A stretch of DNA of 15,626 nt from UMGS172 sp045651745 (GCA_045651745.1 JAZRSW010000052.1:1-15626), one strand, 5' to 3'; positions 5,991 to 14,244 are shown, counted from the stretch's first letter. Program-made: numbers and translations. The notes: generated by a model from the letters alone, not told the origin.

Positions 5991-7373
5991 ATGAAAAAAA
6001 TCCTTGTAACCGATTTTACGCTTAAAAATGCTTCGGTAGGTGACCGCAAGTTGTCCTTCCGCGACAAGACCAACATTGCAAAATGTTTGGATTCGGTCGG
6101 CGTTGACGCCATTGAACTATCGGCACTTAAAAACACAAAAGAGGATGCGGTTATTAACCGTACCATTGCCGGTTTAGTTAAGAATTGCACCGTTAAAGTT
6201 TCTGCAAGCTTAACCGAGGAAAGTCTTAATGAGGCTTTTGAAAGCATAAAGGATGCGGTTGACCCTTGTATCAGAATTACTGTGCCTGTATCAACCGTAC
6301 AAATGGAGTATATGTATCACATAAAGGCACCTAAAATGTTAGAAACAGTTGCTAATATGTGTGCTAAAGCCAAAGATAAATGCGAGAAGGTTGAGTTTGT
6401 AGCAGTCGATGCTTCACGTGCTGACCGTGAATTTTTGAAAGAGATTTCTGCCGCCGCATTTAATAATGGTGCTACTGCTGTTACCTTGTGTGATGATGCA
6501 GGAATTATGATGCCTGAAGAGTTTGCACAGATGGTAGCCGATGTAAAATCGGCATCTGATATCGCCGTTTTCGTAATGCCTTCCGATGAGCTTAATATGG
6601 CAGCCGCTAATGCAGTTGCCGCTATTAAAGCAGGAGCAGACGGCGTTGAAACCTGCAGTGCTGATAATTGGTTGCAGGCAGGTGTTTTGTCTGACATTAT
6701 CCGTAAAAAAGGTATTGATTTAGGTGTTGAGAGCAGTCTTGATGCTACCGTTATTCACCGTAATCTCGACGAAATGCTTAACAACGTTTCAGATAACTTT
6801 AAGGTAACAGTCGCTCCTGAAGTTGGTGAGCATAACATAAGCCTTAACAGTAACAGTACATTGGCTGAAGTCAGTGAGGCTGTGCGTTCGTTGGGTTATG
6901 AGTTGTCACACGCTGACAGTGGTAAGGTTTATGAAGAATTCTGCCGTGTTGCCAACAAAAAGGAAAAAATCGGCGTTAAGGAAATTGATGCAATTGTAGC
7001 CTCTGCCGCAATGCAGGTGCCTTCAACCTATCACGTTGAAAGTTATGTTATTAACAGTGGTAACATTATTACCGCAACCGCTAATATTCAGTTGTCACGC
7101 AACGGTGAACTTTTGACAGGAACAAGTACCGGTGACGGCCCTATCAATGCCGCATTTTTGGCAATTGAGCAGGTAATAGGTCACCATTATGAACTTGACG
7201 ATTTCCAAATTCAGTCGGTAACCGAGGGACACGAGGCTATGGGTTCTGCTATTGTTAAGCTTCGTGACGGTGATAAACTTTATTCAGGCAGCGGCGTTTC
7301 AACCGATATTATCGGTGCAAGTATCCGTGCCTATGTAAATGCACTTAATAAAATTGTTTACGGTGCAAAATAA
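5991..7373 (+). CDS. LeuA-like protein with degenerate active site
   Basis: A 460-aa relative of 2-isopropylmalate synthase (LeuA), with an HMGL-like TIM barrel (about 3-265) and a C-terminal LeuA dimer/allosteric domain (about 335-460: GTSTGDGPINAAF and SGSGVSTDIIGASIRAYVNA, well conserved). The catalytic site is not conserved. The family motif DTTLRDGEQ reads DFTLKNASV, so the catalytic Arg and metal-binding Asp are Lys12 and Asn13. HxHxD reads MPSDE (196-200), so both metal-binding His are replaced by Met196 and Ser198. The GIGERAGN stretch is ADNWLQAG. It is unlikely to be a normal isopropylmalate synthase. It may be a leucine sensor, a partner of the next protein, or an enzyme with different chemistry. 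ATG 5991 has AAAAGGAG in front; an earlier in-frame start at 5832 lies inside the T-box and is rejected. First gene behind the Leu T-box. Confidence 0.85.
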   Translation: MKKILVTDFTLKNASVGDRKLSFRDKTNIAKCLDSVGVDAIELSALKNTKEDAVINRTIAGLVKNCTVKVSASLTEESLNEAFESIKDAVDPCIRITVPVSTVQMEYMYHIKAPKMLETVANMCAKAKDKCEKVEFVAVDASRADREFLKEISAAAFNNGATAVTLCDDAGIMMPEEFAQMVADVKSASDIAVFVMPSDELNMAAANAVAAIKAGADGVETCSADNWLQAGVLSDIIRKKGIDLGVESSLDATVIHRNLDEMLNNVSDNFKVTVAPEVGEHNISLNSNSTLAEVSEAVRSLGYELSHADSGKVYEEFCRVANKKEKIGVKEIDAIVASAAMQVPSTYHVESYVINSGNIITATANIQLSRNGELLTGTSTGDGPINAAFLAIEQVIGHHYELDDFQIQSVTEGHEAMGSAIVKLRDGDKLYSGSGVSTDIIGASIRAYVNALNKIVYGAK

Positions 7374-7410
7374 TTTGCTTTTGCCTTGATTGGCAGAACG
7401 GAGATAAATT

Positions 7411-9864
7411 ATGAAACTCTCATTTTCTACTAAAGATATAAATGTTTCGAAGTTTGCCGAAGTTTGCAATATTGCTTGTGATTACGGCTTTCAGGGCTTT
7501 GAAATATATGATATTAACTCAAAAGTGGCTGTTGACAACAACGGTCTGTTTAATTCGGTCAGTGCCGCAGGTGCAAAGCGTAAACTTGTAAACCGTCATT
7601 TATCAGTTTCGGCTTTGGTGTATCCTGATGCCGTAGGTAAGGATAAAAATGCCACCGAGGAAATTAAGAATTACGTTGAAGAAGCAGGCTTTTTGTCGGT
7701 ACAGAACGTTATCATAACACTTGATGACGAGGCAACTTTAGGCGAAATAAAAGCGGTTTTAGACCCTATAATGCCCGTGACTGAGCGGTGCGGTGTAACG
7801 CTTTTGTTTGAAACCGTCGGAAAATACGCCAACACCAAGAATGTTCTTGATATTATCAATATGTTCACATTTGGTTTTGTCGGTGTGTCGTGGAATATTA
7901 GCGAAACATATTTTAAAGCTAATGAGGACGCCGAAAAGACCATTCAGAATTTAGGCGCATACATTTGCAATGTGCGTATAGGCGATATGCGTGACGGCAA
8001 GCGTGTTTTGTTGGGTGACGGTGAACTGCCGGTTGGTGAGTTTATTTTTGCCTTGCGTTCACTCAATTTTGAAGGCTTTATCGCGGTTGAGTCTAATGAT
8101 GAAATCAGTGATACCGATATTGTTTTCACTCATTTTGTTAATTTTATGAGTGTGGCTTCTAATGAAAAACAAAATGACCGCAGTCTTTACTATAACCGTT
8201 CTAAAACGGGTGTATTTCCTTGGGAACGTTTCGTAACGGTTGATAAAACCTTTTCCGAGGTTTTGGATACTATGGTTGAAAATTTCCCCGACCAGTATGC
8301 TTTTAAGTATACAACACTTGATTATACTCGCACTTATACCGAGTTTAGACGTGATGTTGACCGTGTTGCCGCATCGTTGATATCTCTGGGCGTAAAGCCG
8401 GGTTACCACGTTGCAATTTGGGCAACCAATGTACCTCAGTGGTTTTTAACATTCTGGGCAACCGTAAAAATCGCCGCAGTTTTGGTTACGGTTAATACTG
8501 CCTATAAATTACACGAGGCAGAGTATTTGTTACGTCAGTCAGACACTCATACTTTGGTTATGATTGATTCCTGCAAGGACTCTAACTATAAAGAAATTAT
8601 TGAGGAGTTGTGTCCCGAGTTAAAGGATTTAACTCCCGGTCAGCCGTTGCACGCTAAAAAACTGCCTTTCCTTAAAAATGTTGTCACAGTCGGCTTTGAT
8701 ATGGACGGTTGTCTTAATTGGGAACAGTTTTATGACCGTTATACCCTCGTTCCGCACGAGGAGGTTTTACGCCGTGCTTCAGAGGTTAAGCCTGACGATG
8801 TTTGCAATATGCAGTATACTTCGGGTACAACCGGTTTCCCGAAAGGTGTTATGCTGACCCACCGTAATATTGTTAACAACGGTAAAATTATCGGTGACAG
8901 AATGGATTTGTCCACTGCCGACCGTATGATGATTCAAGTGCCGATGTTCCATTGCTTTGGAATGGTACTTTCAATGACTTCGAGTATGACTCATGGTGCA
9001 ACTCTTTGCCCGATGCCGTATTTCTCACCGAAATCATCCTTGGCTTGTATAAATAATGAGAAAATCACCTGTTTTAACGGTGTTCCGACAATGTTTATTG
9101 CAATGTTTGCTCATCAGGATTTCGAGAAAACCGATTTTTCTCATATTCGCACAGGTATTATGGCCGGCGCAAACTGTCCTGCTGATTTGATGCGACGTGC
9201 CGCAGATGAAATGAATATGAAAGAAATTATCAGTGTTTACGGACAGACTGAGGCTTCTCCCGGTTGTACAATGGGTGACGTTAATGAGGATATTGACCAC
9301 CGTGTTGAAACTGTCGGTTCGGCTTTCCCGGGTGTTGAATGTAAAATTATCGACCCCGAAACAGGTGAGGATTTGCCCGACGGTGAAAACGGTGAATTTG
9401 TTGCCCGCGGTTACAATATTATGAAGGGTTACTACAAAATGCCTCATGCAACCGCTCAGGCTATTGATAAAGAGGGTTGGTTGCATTCGGGAGATATCTG
9501 TTGCAGAACTGAGGACGGATACTATAAGGTAACAGGACGTCTTAAAGATATGATTATCCGTGGCGGTGAAAACCTCTATCCGCGTGAAATTGAGGAGTTT
9601 TATCTTGGTCACGACAAAGTTAAGGACGTTCAGGTTGTCGGTGTTCCCGATAAACGTTACGGTGAAGAGGCTTGTGCTTGGATTATACTTAATTCGGGTA
9701 CCGAGTCCAGCGAGGACGAAATGCGTGAATACGGCAACAGTTTTATGGCTCGACATAAAGTTCCGAGATATTTTGTTTTTGTTAAGGAATTTCCGATGAA
9801 TGCTGCGGGTAAAATATTAAAGTATAAAATGCGCGAGCAGTCGATTGAGATGTTAGGTCTCTAA
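7411..9864 (+). CDS. TIM-barrel (xylose isomerase-like) / acyl-CoA synthetase fusion
   Basis: An 817-aa fusion. Residues about 1-245 resemble the sugar phosphate isomerase/AP endonuclease-2 TIM barrel. About 265-817 form an AMP-forming acyl-CoA synthetase with TSGTTGFPKGVMLTH (from 470), YGQTEASPG, HSGDICCRTEDGYYKVTGR, KDMIIRGGENLYPREIEE and catalytic Lys801 in NAAGK. The ligase half has all its core motifs. In the barrel Glu134 and Glu227 are kept, but the usual Asp...His pair reads WNISE (161-165) and the HxKD motif reads RIGD (189-192), so metal binding is doubtful. Under Leu control, isovalerate is the likeliest acid to be activated (inference). The ligase half is of a different subgroup from the two XRE-cupin ligases, closer to fatty-acid CoA ligases. 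Ribosome binding site ACGGAG; 37 bases after the LeuA-like gene. Confidence 0.9.
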   Translation: MKLSFSTKDINVSKFAEVCNIACDYGFQGFEIYDINSKVAVDNNGLFNSVSAAGAKRKLVNRHLSVSALVYPDAVGKDKNATEEIKNYVEEAGFLSVQNVIITLDDEATLGEIKAVLDPIMPVTERCGVTLLFETVGKYANTKNVLDIINMFTFGFVGVSWNISETYFKANEDAEKTIQNLGAYICNVRIGDMRDGKRVLLGDGELPVGEFIFALRSLNFEGFIAVESNDEISDTDIVFTHFVNFMSVASNEKQNDRSLYYNRSKTGVFPWERFVTVDKTFSEVLDTMVENFPDQYAFKYTTLDYTRTYTEFRRDVDRVAASLISLGVKPGYHVAIWATNVPQWFLTFWATVKIAAVLVTVNTAYKLHEAEYLLRQSDTHTLVMIDSCKDSNYKEIIEELCPELKDLTPGQPLHAKKLPFLKNVVTVGFDMDGCLNWEQFYDRYTLVPHEEVLRRASEVKPDDVCNMQYTSGTTGFPKGVMLTHRNIVNNGKIIGDRMDLSTADRMMIQVPMFHCFGMVLSMTSSMTHGATLCPMPYFSPKSSLACINNEKITCFNGVPTMFIAMFAHQDFEKTDFSHIRTGIMAGANCPADLMRRAADEMNMKEIISVYGQTEASPGCTMGDVNEDIDHRVETVGSAFPGVECKIIDPETGEDLPDGENGEFVARGYNIMKGYYKMPHATAQAIDKEGWLHSGDICCRTEDGYYKVTGRLKDMIIRGGENLYPREIEEFYLGHDKVKDVQVVGVPDKRYGEEACAWIILNSGTESSEDEMREYGNSFMARHKVPRYFVFVKEFPMNAAGKILKYKMREQSIEMLGL

Positions 9865-9882
9865 AGTCAAAGGAGATTTTAA

Positions 9883-10683
9883 ATGTACCCAATAATTGAC
9901 AGTCATTGTCATATTTATCCCGAAAAAATAGCCGCAAAGGCAGTAGCAGGTATCGGTAAATTTTACGATATGGTTTTGCCGAATTCCGGCACTGCCGAAG
10001 ATATGGTCAAAAAGTCTAAAGCGGCAGGAATTACTCATGCTATCGTTTTTTCGGTTGCAACAACAGTGGCACAGGTGAATTCAATAAATGAGTTTATAGC
10101 CGGCGAGGTTAAAAAATCCGATGGCTTTATGACCGGACTCGGCACACTGCACCCCGATAGCACTGACGTTTTGGGTGATGTTGAGCATTTAGAGGAATTA
10201 GGACTTCGCGGTGTAAAATTACACCCTGATATTCAAGGCTTTAAGGTTGACGATTACCGTTGCCTTAAAATCTATGAATTGTGTGAGAAAAAGGGTTTGC
10301 CGGTGTTACTTCATACGGGCGATTTTCGTTATGATTTTTCCAATCCCAACCGTGTTAAACCTATTTTGGAAACATATACGGATTTGACCGTTATCGGCGC
10401 TCATTTCGGTGGCTGGTCGGTTTGGGAGCAGGCGGTAGAAACTTTACACGGCTATGATAATTTCTATGTTGACTGTTCATCTTCGTTTTACTGTTTAGAT
10501 AAAGAAACTGTTTTGAAAATGATACGAAAGTATACAGCTGAAAAAGTGCTTTTCGCAACCGATTATCCGACTTGGGAATTAAAAAATGAAATTGACTATT
10601 TTATGTCGTTAGACCTCACCGAAGAGGAAAGAGAAAAAATTCTTTATAAAAATGCTGTGAAATTGTTTAAGCTTGACTTATGA
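9883..10683 (+). CDS. Amidohydrolase family 2 (ACMSD-like) metal-dependent hydrolase
   Basis: A 266-aa metal-dependent hydrolase or decarboxylase of the COG2159 type. The metal-site motifs are all present: IDSHCHIYPEK (His8, His10), VKLHPDIQGF (His114), LLHTGD (His144), IGAHFGGW (His174) and LFATDYPTW (Asp227). The family includes aminocarboxymuconate-semialdehyde decarboxylase, gamma-resorcylate decarboxylase and many hydrolases, so the substrate cannot be given. It follows the TIM/ligase fusion after 18 bases with an AAAGGAG ribosome binding site, and is the last gene of the Leu-controlled operon. No terminator is seen after it; the next -35 box begins 17 bases after its stop. Its role beside a ligase for branched acids is unknown; release or recapture of a conjugated acid is one possibility. 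Confidence 0.88.
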   Translation: MYPIIDSHCHIYPEKIAAKAVAGIGKFYDMVLPNSGTAEDMVKKSKAAGITHAIVFSVATTVAQVNSINEFIAGEVKKSDGFMTGLGTLHPDSTDVLGDVEHLEELGLRGVKLHPDIQGFKVDDYRCLKIYELCEKKGLPVLLHTGDFRYDFSNPNRVKPILETYTDLTVIGAHFGGWSVWEQAVETLHGYDNFYVDCSSSFYCLDKETVLKMIRKYTAEKVLFATDYPTWELKNEIDYFMSLDLTEEEREKILYKNAVKLFKLDL

Positions 10684-10699
10684 TTTTTTGCGAAAACAC

Positions 10700-10728
10700 T
10701 TGACAAAATTCGATTTCAGGCGTATAAT
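10700..10728 (+). promoter_or_regulatory. Sigma-A promoter of the Val T-box transcript
   Basis: -35 TTGACA (10700-10705), 17-base spacer, -10 TATAAT (10723-10728); both hexamers match the consensus. Confidence 0.93.
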
Positions 10729-10740
10729 ACACTAAAATCT

Positions 10741-11019
10741 GAAAAAAGGCTTTGACGAAGAGGGTTTGAGTTCGTTTCGCTTTCAGAGAGTCGGCGGTTG
10801 GTGTAAGCCGATAGCGTGAATTCGTAATCTGTAACTTCCGAGCCGAAGGGAAGAAAGACTTTTTAGTTCAGTAGAACCCTTCCGTAACTGCTGCGTAAAT
10901 GCATAGAGCTTTTTTAGAGCTTGAAGAGTGGCGTTTTTAACGCAATTTGAGTGGTACCGCGGGATATAAAGTTTTTTATAGCTCGTCTCAAAGATTTTGG
11001 CTTTGAGGCGGGCTTTTTT
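10741..11019 (+). promoter_or_regulatory. T-box leader, specifier GTA (valine)
   Basis: The AG bulge AGAGAG is at 10785-10790, the distal loop GGTTGGTG at 10796-10803 is closed by TCGGC/GCCGA, and the T-box bulge TGGTACCGCGG is at about 10952-10962. The base of stem I pairs GGC with GCC, and GAAG with CTTC, across a kink-turn. On the common alignment the specifier reads GTA-A-CTTC-CGAG, so GTA at 10831-10833, a Val codon. The stem II/III region (CCTTCCGTAACTGCTGCGTA and AGAGCTTG) and the terminator closely resemble the Ile leader at 1735-2000, so the two are paralogous leaders with different specifiers. It should respond to uncharged tRNA-Val. Confidence 0.92.
10981..11019 (+). terminator. 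Regulated terminator of the Val T-box
   Basis: GCTCGTCTCAAAG (10981-10993) pairs with CTTTGAGGCGGGC (11001-11013, with G-U pairs), followed by six T. Its 5' arm is almost identical to that of the Ile leader terminator. Confidence 0.93.
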
Positions 11020-11050
11020 ACCGCCTTGTGAAAGTGAGGTAATTTTTAAA

Positions 11051-13351
11051 ATGAAAACCACAGGACTTGAATTTAAAATCAAGGAAATGGCGAAACGTAT
11101 TTCGGATTTAAGGGAGATTATGGGCCTTACCACTTCTGAAATGGCGTTAAAAACCGGTGTAAGTGAAGAGGAGTATCTTGCTTGCGAACAAGGCGAGAGG
11201 GACTTAAACTTTGCTTTTTTGTACCGTTGCGCCACTGTTTTAAAGGTTGACGTTACCGATATTATCGAAGGTTCGAGCCCGAGGCTTGCCGGATATACCG
11301 TAACCCGTAAAGGTGAGGGTCAGCGTATTGAGGAAGCTCACGGACTTCAGTATTATAACTTGGCATCGGCTTTCAAAAACCGTATTGCCGAGCCGTTGTA
11401 TGTTGTCACTCAGTATAACGAGGAAGCACAGAATGCCGATATCGAACTCACTGCCCACGACGGTCAGGAGTGCGATATTATCGTCAAAGGTGCATTAAAG
11501 GTACAGGTTGGCGACCATATTGAAATTATGCACGAGGGTGACAGTATTTATTATGACAGTTCTGTTCCTCACGGTATGATTGCAGTAGAGGGCGGAGAAT
11601 GTATTTTCTACGCAATCGTGCTTAATCCTGCAGGTGAGCCGATTGATAATATTGTTCACGGTGGTGCTAAAGAATTTACTAAAGCACCTAAACGTGTTGC
11701 CGAAACTAAAAAGGACGAGTTCCGCGTTTGGGAGGATTTCTGTATTCCTACTGAAAACGATAAGGGAACCGTTACCAAAATTGATTTCAAAAATGAAGAT
11801 AAATTCAACTTTGCTTTTGACGTTATCGACCGATTAGGTCGTGAAAAGCCTGAAAAGTTGGCTATGCTTCATATTGACCGCGAATTTTGTGAGCGTCGTT
11901 TCACTTTTGCCGATATTAAGCGTGCATCTTCGCAGACTGCTAACTACTTTAAGTCGTTAGGTATCGGCAAAGGCGATAAGGTAATGCTTATCTTAAAGCG
12001 TCATTATCAGTTTTGGTTCAGTATGATTGCTTTGCACAAATTAGGTGCTATTGCAATTCCTGCAACCAATCAGTTAAAAGAACACGATATTACCTACCGT
12101 ATCAATGCCGCAGGCGTTAAGGCGATACTTTGTACTGCCGACGGTGATGTATCAAATGAGGTTGATTTAGCAGCTAAGCATTGTCCTTCGTTACAGCATA
12201 AAATTATGGTAAACGGTTGCCGCGATGATTGGAGAAACTTTGACGAGGAATATAGCCTTTATACAGGTAAGTTTGAGCGTACTGAAGAGTCACCTTGCGG
12301 TAACGACACAATGCTTATGTACTTTACTTCGGGTACAACCGGCAATCCTAAAATTGCAGTACATAATTATAAGTACCCGTTGGGTCACTTTACCACTGCA
12401 AAATATTGGCACTGCGTAAATCCTGACGGCATTCATTTCACCATTTCCGATACCGGTTGGGCAAAGGCTGCTTGGGGTAAAATTTACGGTCAGTGGCTTT
12501 GCGAAACGGGATTGTTTGTTTATGACTTTGACCGTTTTGATGCACACGAACTGTTACCGATGTTCGCAAAATATCAGATTACTACGTTCTGTGCACCGCC
12601 TACAATGTTGCGTATGCTTATTAAAGAGGATATAAGTAAGTACGATTTATCTTCGGTTGAGCATATGACTACTGCAGGTGAGGCGCTTAACCCTGAAGTT
12701 TTCCGTCAGTTTGAAAAGTCAACGGGATTACAGATTATGGAAGGCTTCGGTCAGACCGAAACCACCTGCGCTTTGGCTAACCTTGCAGGAACAAAAACCA
12801 AGGTTGGTTCAATGGGTAAACCCGTACCGCTTTATGATATTAAGTTGCTTGACAGTGACGGTAACGAGGTCGCAGTCGGTGAAACGGGCGAAATTTGTAT
12901 CAACGTTTCCGAAAAAGTACCCTGCGGATTGTTCTGCGGTTACTATAACGATAAAGAAAAGACCGATGAGTGCTGGCACGACGGTTACTATCATACCGGT
13001 GATACTGCTTGGAAAGACGAGGACGGTTACTTCTGGTATGTCGGCCGTGTAGATGATGTTATTAAGTCTTCAGGCTACCGAATTGGACCTTTCGAAATCG
13101 AAAACGTTATTATGGAGTTGCCTTATGTTTTGGAATGCGGTGTTTCCGCCGCTCCCGATGAGGTGCGCGGTCAGGTTGTTAAGGCAAGTATAGTTCTTAC
13201 CAAGGGTACTGTAGGCACTGAAGAACTCAAAAAGGAAATTCAGAGCTACGTTAAGAACCGTACCGCACCGTATAAATATCCGAGAATAGTTGTTTTCCGT
13301 GATGAGTTGCCAAAAACTACAAGCGGAAAAATCCAACGTAATAAGTTATAA
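11051..13351 (+). CDS. XRE-cupin-acyl-CoA synthetase fusion 2 (Val T-box)
   Basis: A 766-aa paralogue of the protein at 2054, with the same order. The XRE helix-turn-helix spans about 14-73, the cupin about 130-195 (possible ligands His136, Glu140, His174), and the AMP-forming ligase about 235-766 with TSGTTGNPKIAVHN (from 426), GFGQTETT, YHTGDTAWKDEDGYFWYVGR and catalytic Lys760 in TTSGK, only six residues from the end. The two are closely similar over most of their length, e.g. FKNEDKFNFAFD and LKRHYQFWF. Expected to activate a short branched acid; isobutyrate is inferred from the Val specifier and the downstream VOR-type genes. ATG 11051 is chosen (GTGAGGT ten bases upstream); an in-frame ATG at 10997 lies inside the T-box terminator. 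It is first in an operon: the ATPase gene starts two bases after its stop. Confidence 0.93.
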   Translation: MKTTGLEFKIKEMAKRISDLREIMGLTTSEMALKTGVSEEEYLACEQGERDLNFAFLYRCATVLKVDVTDIIEGSSPRLAGYTVTRKGEGQRIEEAHGLQYYNLASAFKNRIAEPLYVVTQYNEEAQNADIELTAHDGQECDIIVKGALKVQVGDHIEIMHEGDSIYYDSSVPHGMIAVEGGECIFYAIVLNPAGEPIDNIVHGGAKEFTKAPKRVAETKKDEFRVWEDFCIPTENDKGTVTKIDFKNEDKFNFAFDVIDRLGREKPEKLAMLHIDREFCERRFTFADIKRASSQTANYFKSLGIGKGDKVMLILKRHYQFWFSMIALHKLGAIAIPATNQLKEHDITYRINAAGVKAILCTADGDVSNEVDLAAKHCPSLQHKIMVNGCRDDWRNFDEEYSLYTGKFERTEESPCGNDTMLMYFTSGTTGNPKIAVHNYKYPLGHFTTAKYWHCVNPDGIHFTISDTGWAKAAWGKIYGQWLCETGLFVYDFDRFDAHELLPMFAKYQITTFCAPPTMLRMLIKEDISKYDLSSVEHMTTAGEALNPEVFRQFEKSTGLQIMEGFGQTETTCALANLAGTKTKVGSMGKPVPLYDIKLLDSDGNEVAVGETGEICINVSEKVPCGLFCGYYNDKEKTDECWHDGYYHTGDTAWKDEDGYFWYVGRVDDVIKSSGYRIGPFEIENVIMELPYVLECGVSAAPDEVRGQVVKASIVLTKGTVGTEELKKEIQSYVKNRTAPYKYPRIVVFRDELPKTTSGKIQRNKL

Positions 13352-13353
13352 TT

Positions 13354-14025
13354 ATGAAAAGAGTAACACTTTTTGCCGGACATTACGGCAGCGGAAAGAC
13401 CAATATTGCGGTAAATTACGCTCTTTGGCTAAAACAACAAGGAAAAGACGTAATTATTGCCGATATGGATATTGTTAATCCGTATTTTAGAACTAAAGAC
13501 AGTATTGACGTGTTGGAAAATAACGGGATTGAATTAATTTCACCCGAATTTGCCAACAGTAACGTTGATTTGCCCGCACTTCCGCAGGAAATGTACCGCG
13601 TTGTGCAGGATAAGTCAAAGTATGCTGTTTTAGATATTGGCGGTGATGACCGAGGAGCGTATGCTTTGGGTCGCTACACCCCCTCGATTTTAGAGGAAAA
13701 CGATTACGAAATGGTTTTTGTCGCAAACTTTTACTGACCGTTGACCACTACGCCCGAAGAAGCGTTAGAGGTTATGCAAGAAGTAAGTCTGGCGGCAGGA
13801 ATTAAGTTTACCGCAATCGTTAACAACTCTAACGTCGGTTGGGAAACCACTGCTGATGATATTTTGACAACTAATGACAAGGCAATTGAGTTGTCAAAAT
13901 TGTCAGGTTTGCCGATACTTTTTACAACTGCTGAAAAGGGGATAGCACCGCTTTTGAGTGAAAAATTAGGAAACGTGCTACCGTTAGAATTACAAAATAA
14001 ATATTTTGATATAAAGGGGATATAA
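13354..14025 (+). pseudogene. MinD/ParA/CobQ-type P-loop ATPase, interrupted by in-frame TGA
   Basis: One reading frame of 223 codons is broken only by TGA at 13735-13737 (codon 128). The first part (13354-13737, 127 aa) has a Walker A GHYGSGKT (9-16), the second Asp motif DMDIVNPYFR (37-46) and Walker B AVLDIGGDD (91-99). The part after the stop, beginning PLTTTPEEALEVMQEV, continues the same fold, including VNNSNVG. There is no frameshift. TGA could come from a CGA (Arg) or TGG (Trp) codon by one transition. TGG encodes Trp elsewhere and TGA ends other genes here, so a general code change is excluded. It may be a sequencing error, a strain-specific nonsense mutation, or a leaky stop (TGA followed by C). 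A downstream TTG at 13741 has no ribosome binding site. Position between ligase and VOR genes, two bases from each neighbour, suggests a role in the same pathway; its job is unknown. Confidence 0.82.
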
Positions 14026-14027
14026 AG

Positions 14028-14234
14028 ATGGCTAAAGTTACATTTGATTCCGATTTGTGCAAAGGCTGCGGACTCTGTGTAGACGCATGTCCCAAAGGCA
14101 TTATTGCCATTGCAAAGGGAAAAATTAATAAGAAAGGACATTCTCCGGCTGAAATGACCGACCAGGAAAAATGCATCGGTTGCGCATTCTGTGCAACTAT
14201 GTGCCCTGACTGTGTCATTACCGTCGAGAAGTGA
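14028..14234 (+). CDS. vorD: 2-oxoacid:ferredoxin oxidoreductase, ferredoxin-like delta subunit
   Basis: A 68-aa two-cluster 4Fe-4S protein: Cys11, 14, 17 and 21, and Cys49, 52, 55 and 59, both as CxxCxxCxxxC followed by Pro in the first and in the second set, with a further Cys62. It passes electrons between the TPP subunit and soluble ferredoxin in the oxidoreductase complex, in the cytoplasm. The short length and the stretch between clusters (AKGKINKKGH) fit the delta subunit of VOR/KOR enzymes. Its ribosome binding site AAGGGGA lies in the end of the ATPase frame, and the start follows that frame's stop after two bases. The alpha subunit starts ten bases after its stop. The gene letter follows the usual delta = D scheme. 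Confidence 0.93.
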   Translation: MAKVTFDSDLCKGCGLCVDACPKGIIAIAKGKINKKGHSPAEMTDQEKCIGCAFCATMCPDCVITVEK

Positions 14235-14244
14235 GGTGTGAATA

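Noticed and set aside
9034..9756. 240-aa open frame antisense to the TIM/ligase fusion, and similar long antisense frames (3821-4351, 2903-3337)
   Set aside because: They are shadows of strongly conserved ligase genes, with no ribosome binding site, promoter or recognisable domain.
10997..11050. Earlier ATG for the second XRE-cupin ligase
   Set aside because: It lies in the loop of the T-box terminator hairpin; ATG 11051 has a ribosome binding site and matches the start of its paralogue.
2054..13351. Fermentative breakdown of branched-chain amino acids as the role of the ligases and VOR
   Set aside because: The enzymes could run that way, but T-box control switches them on when the amino acids are scarce, which points to synthesis.
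13735..13737. Selenocysteine or a changed genetic code at the in-frame TGA
   Set aside because: TGA ends aroF, the amidohydrolase and the ferredoxin gene here and TGG is used for Trp. The site is not a redox Cys position and no SECIS-like hairpin stood out just after it.
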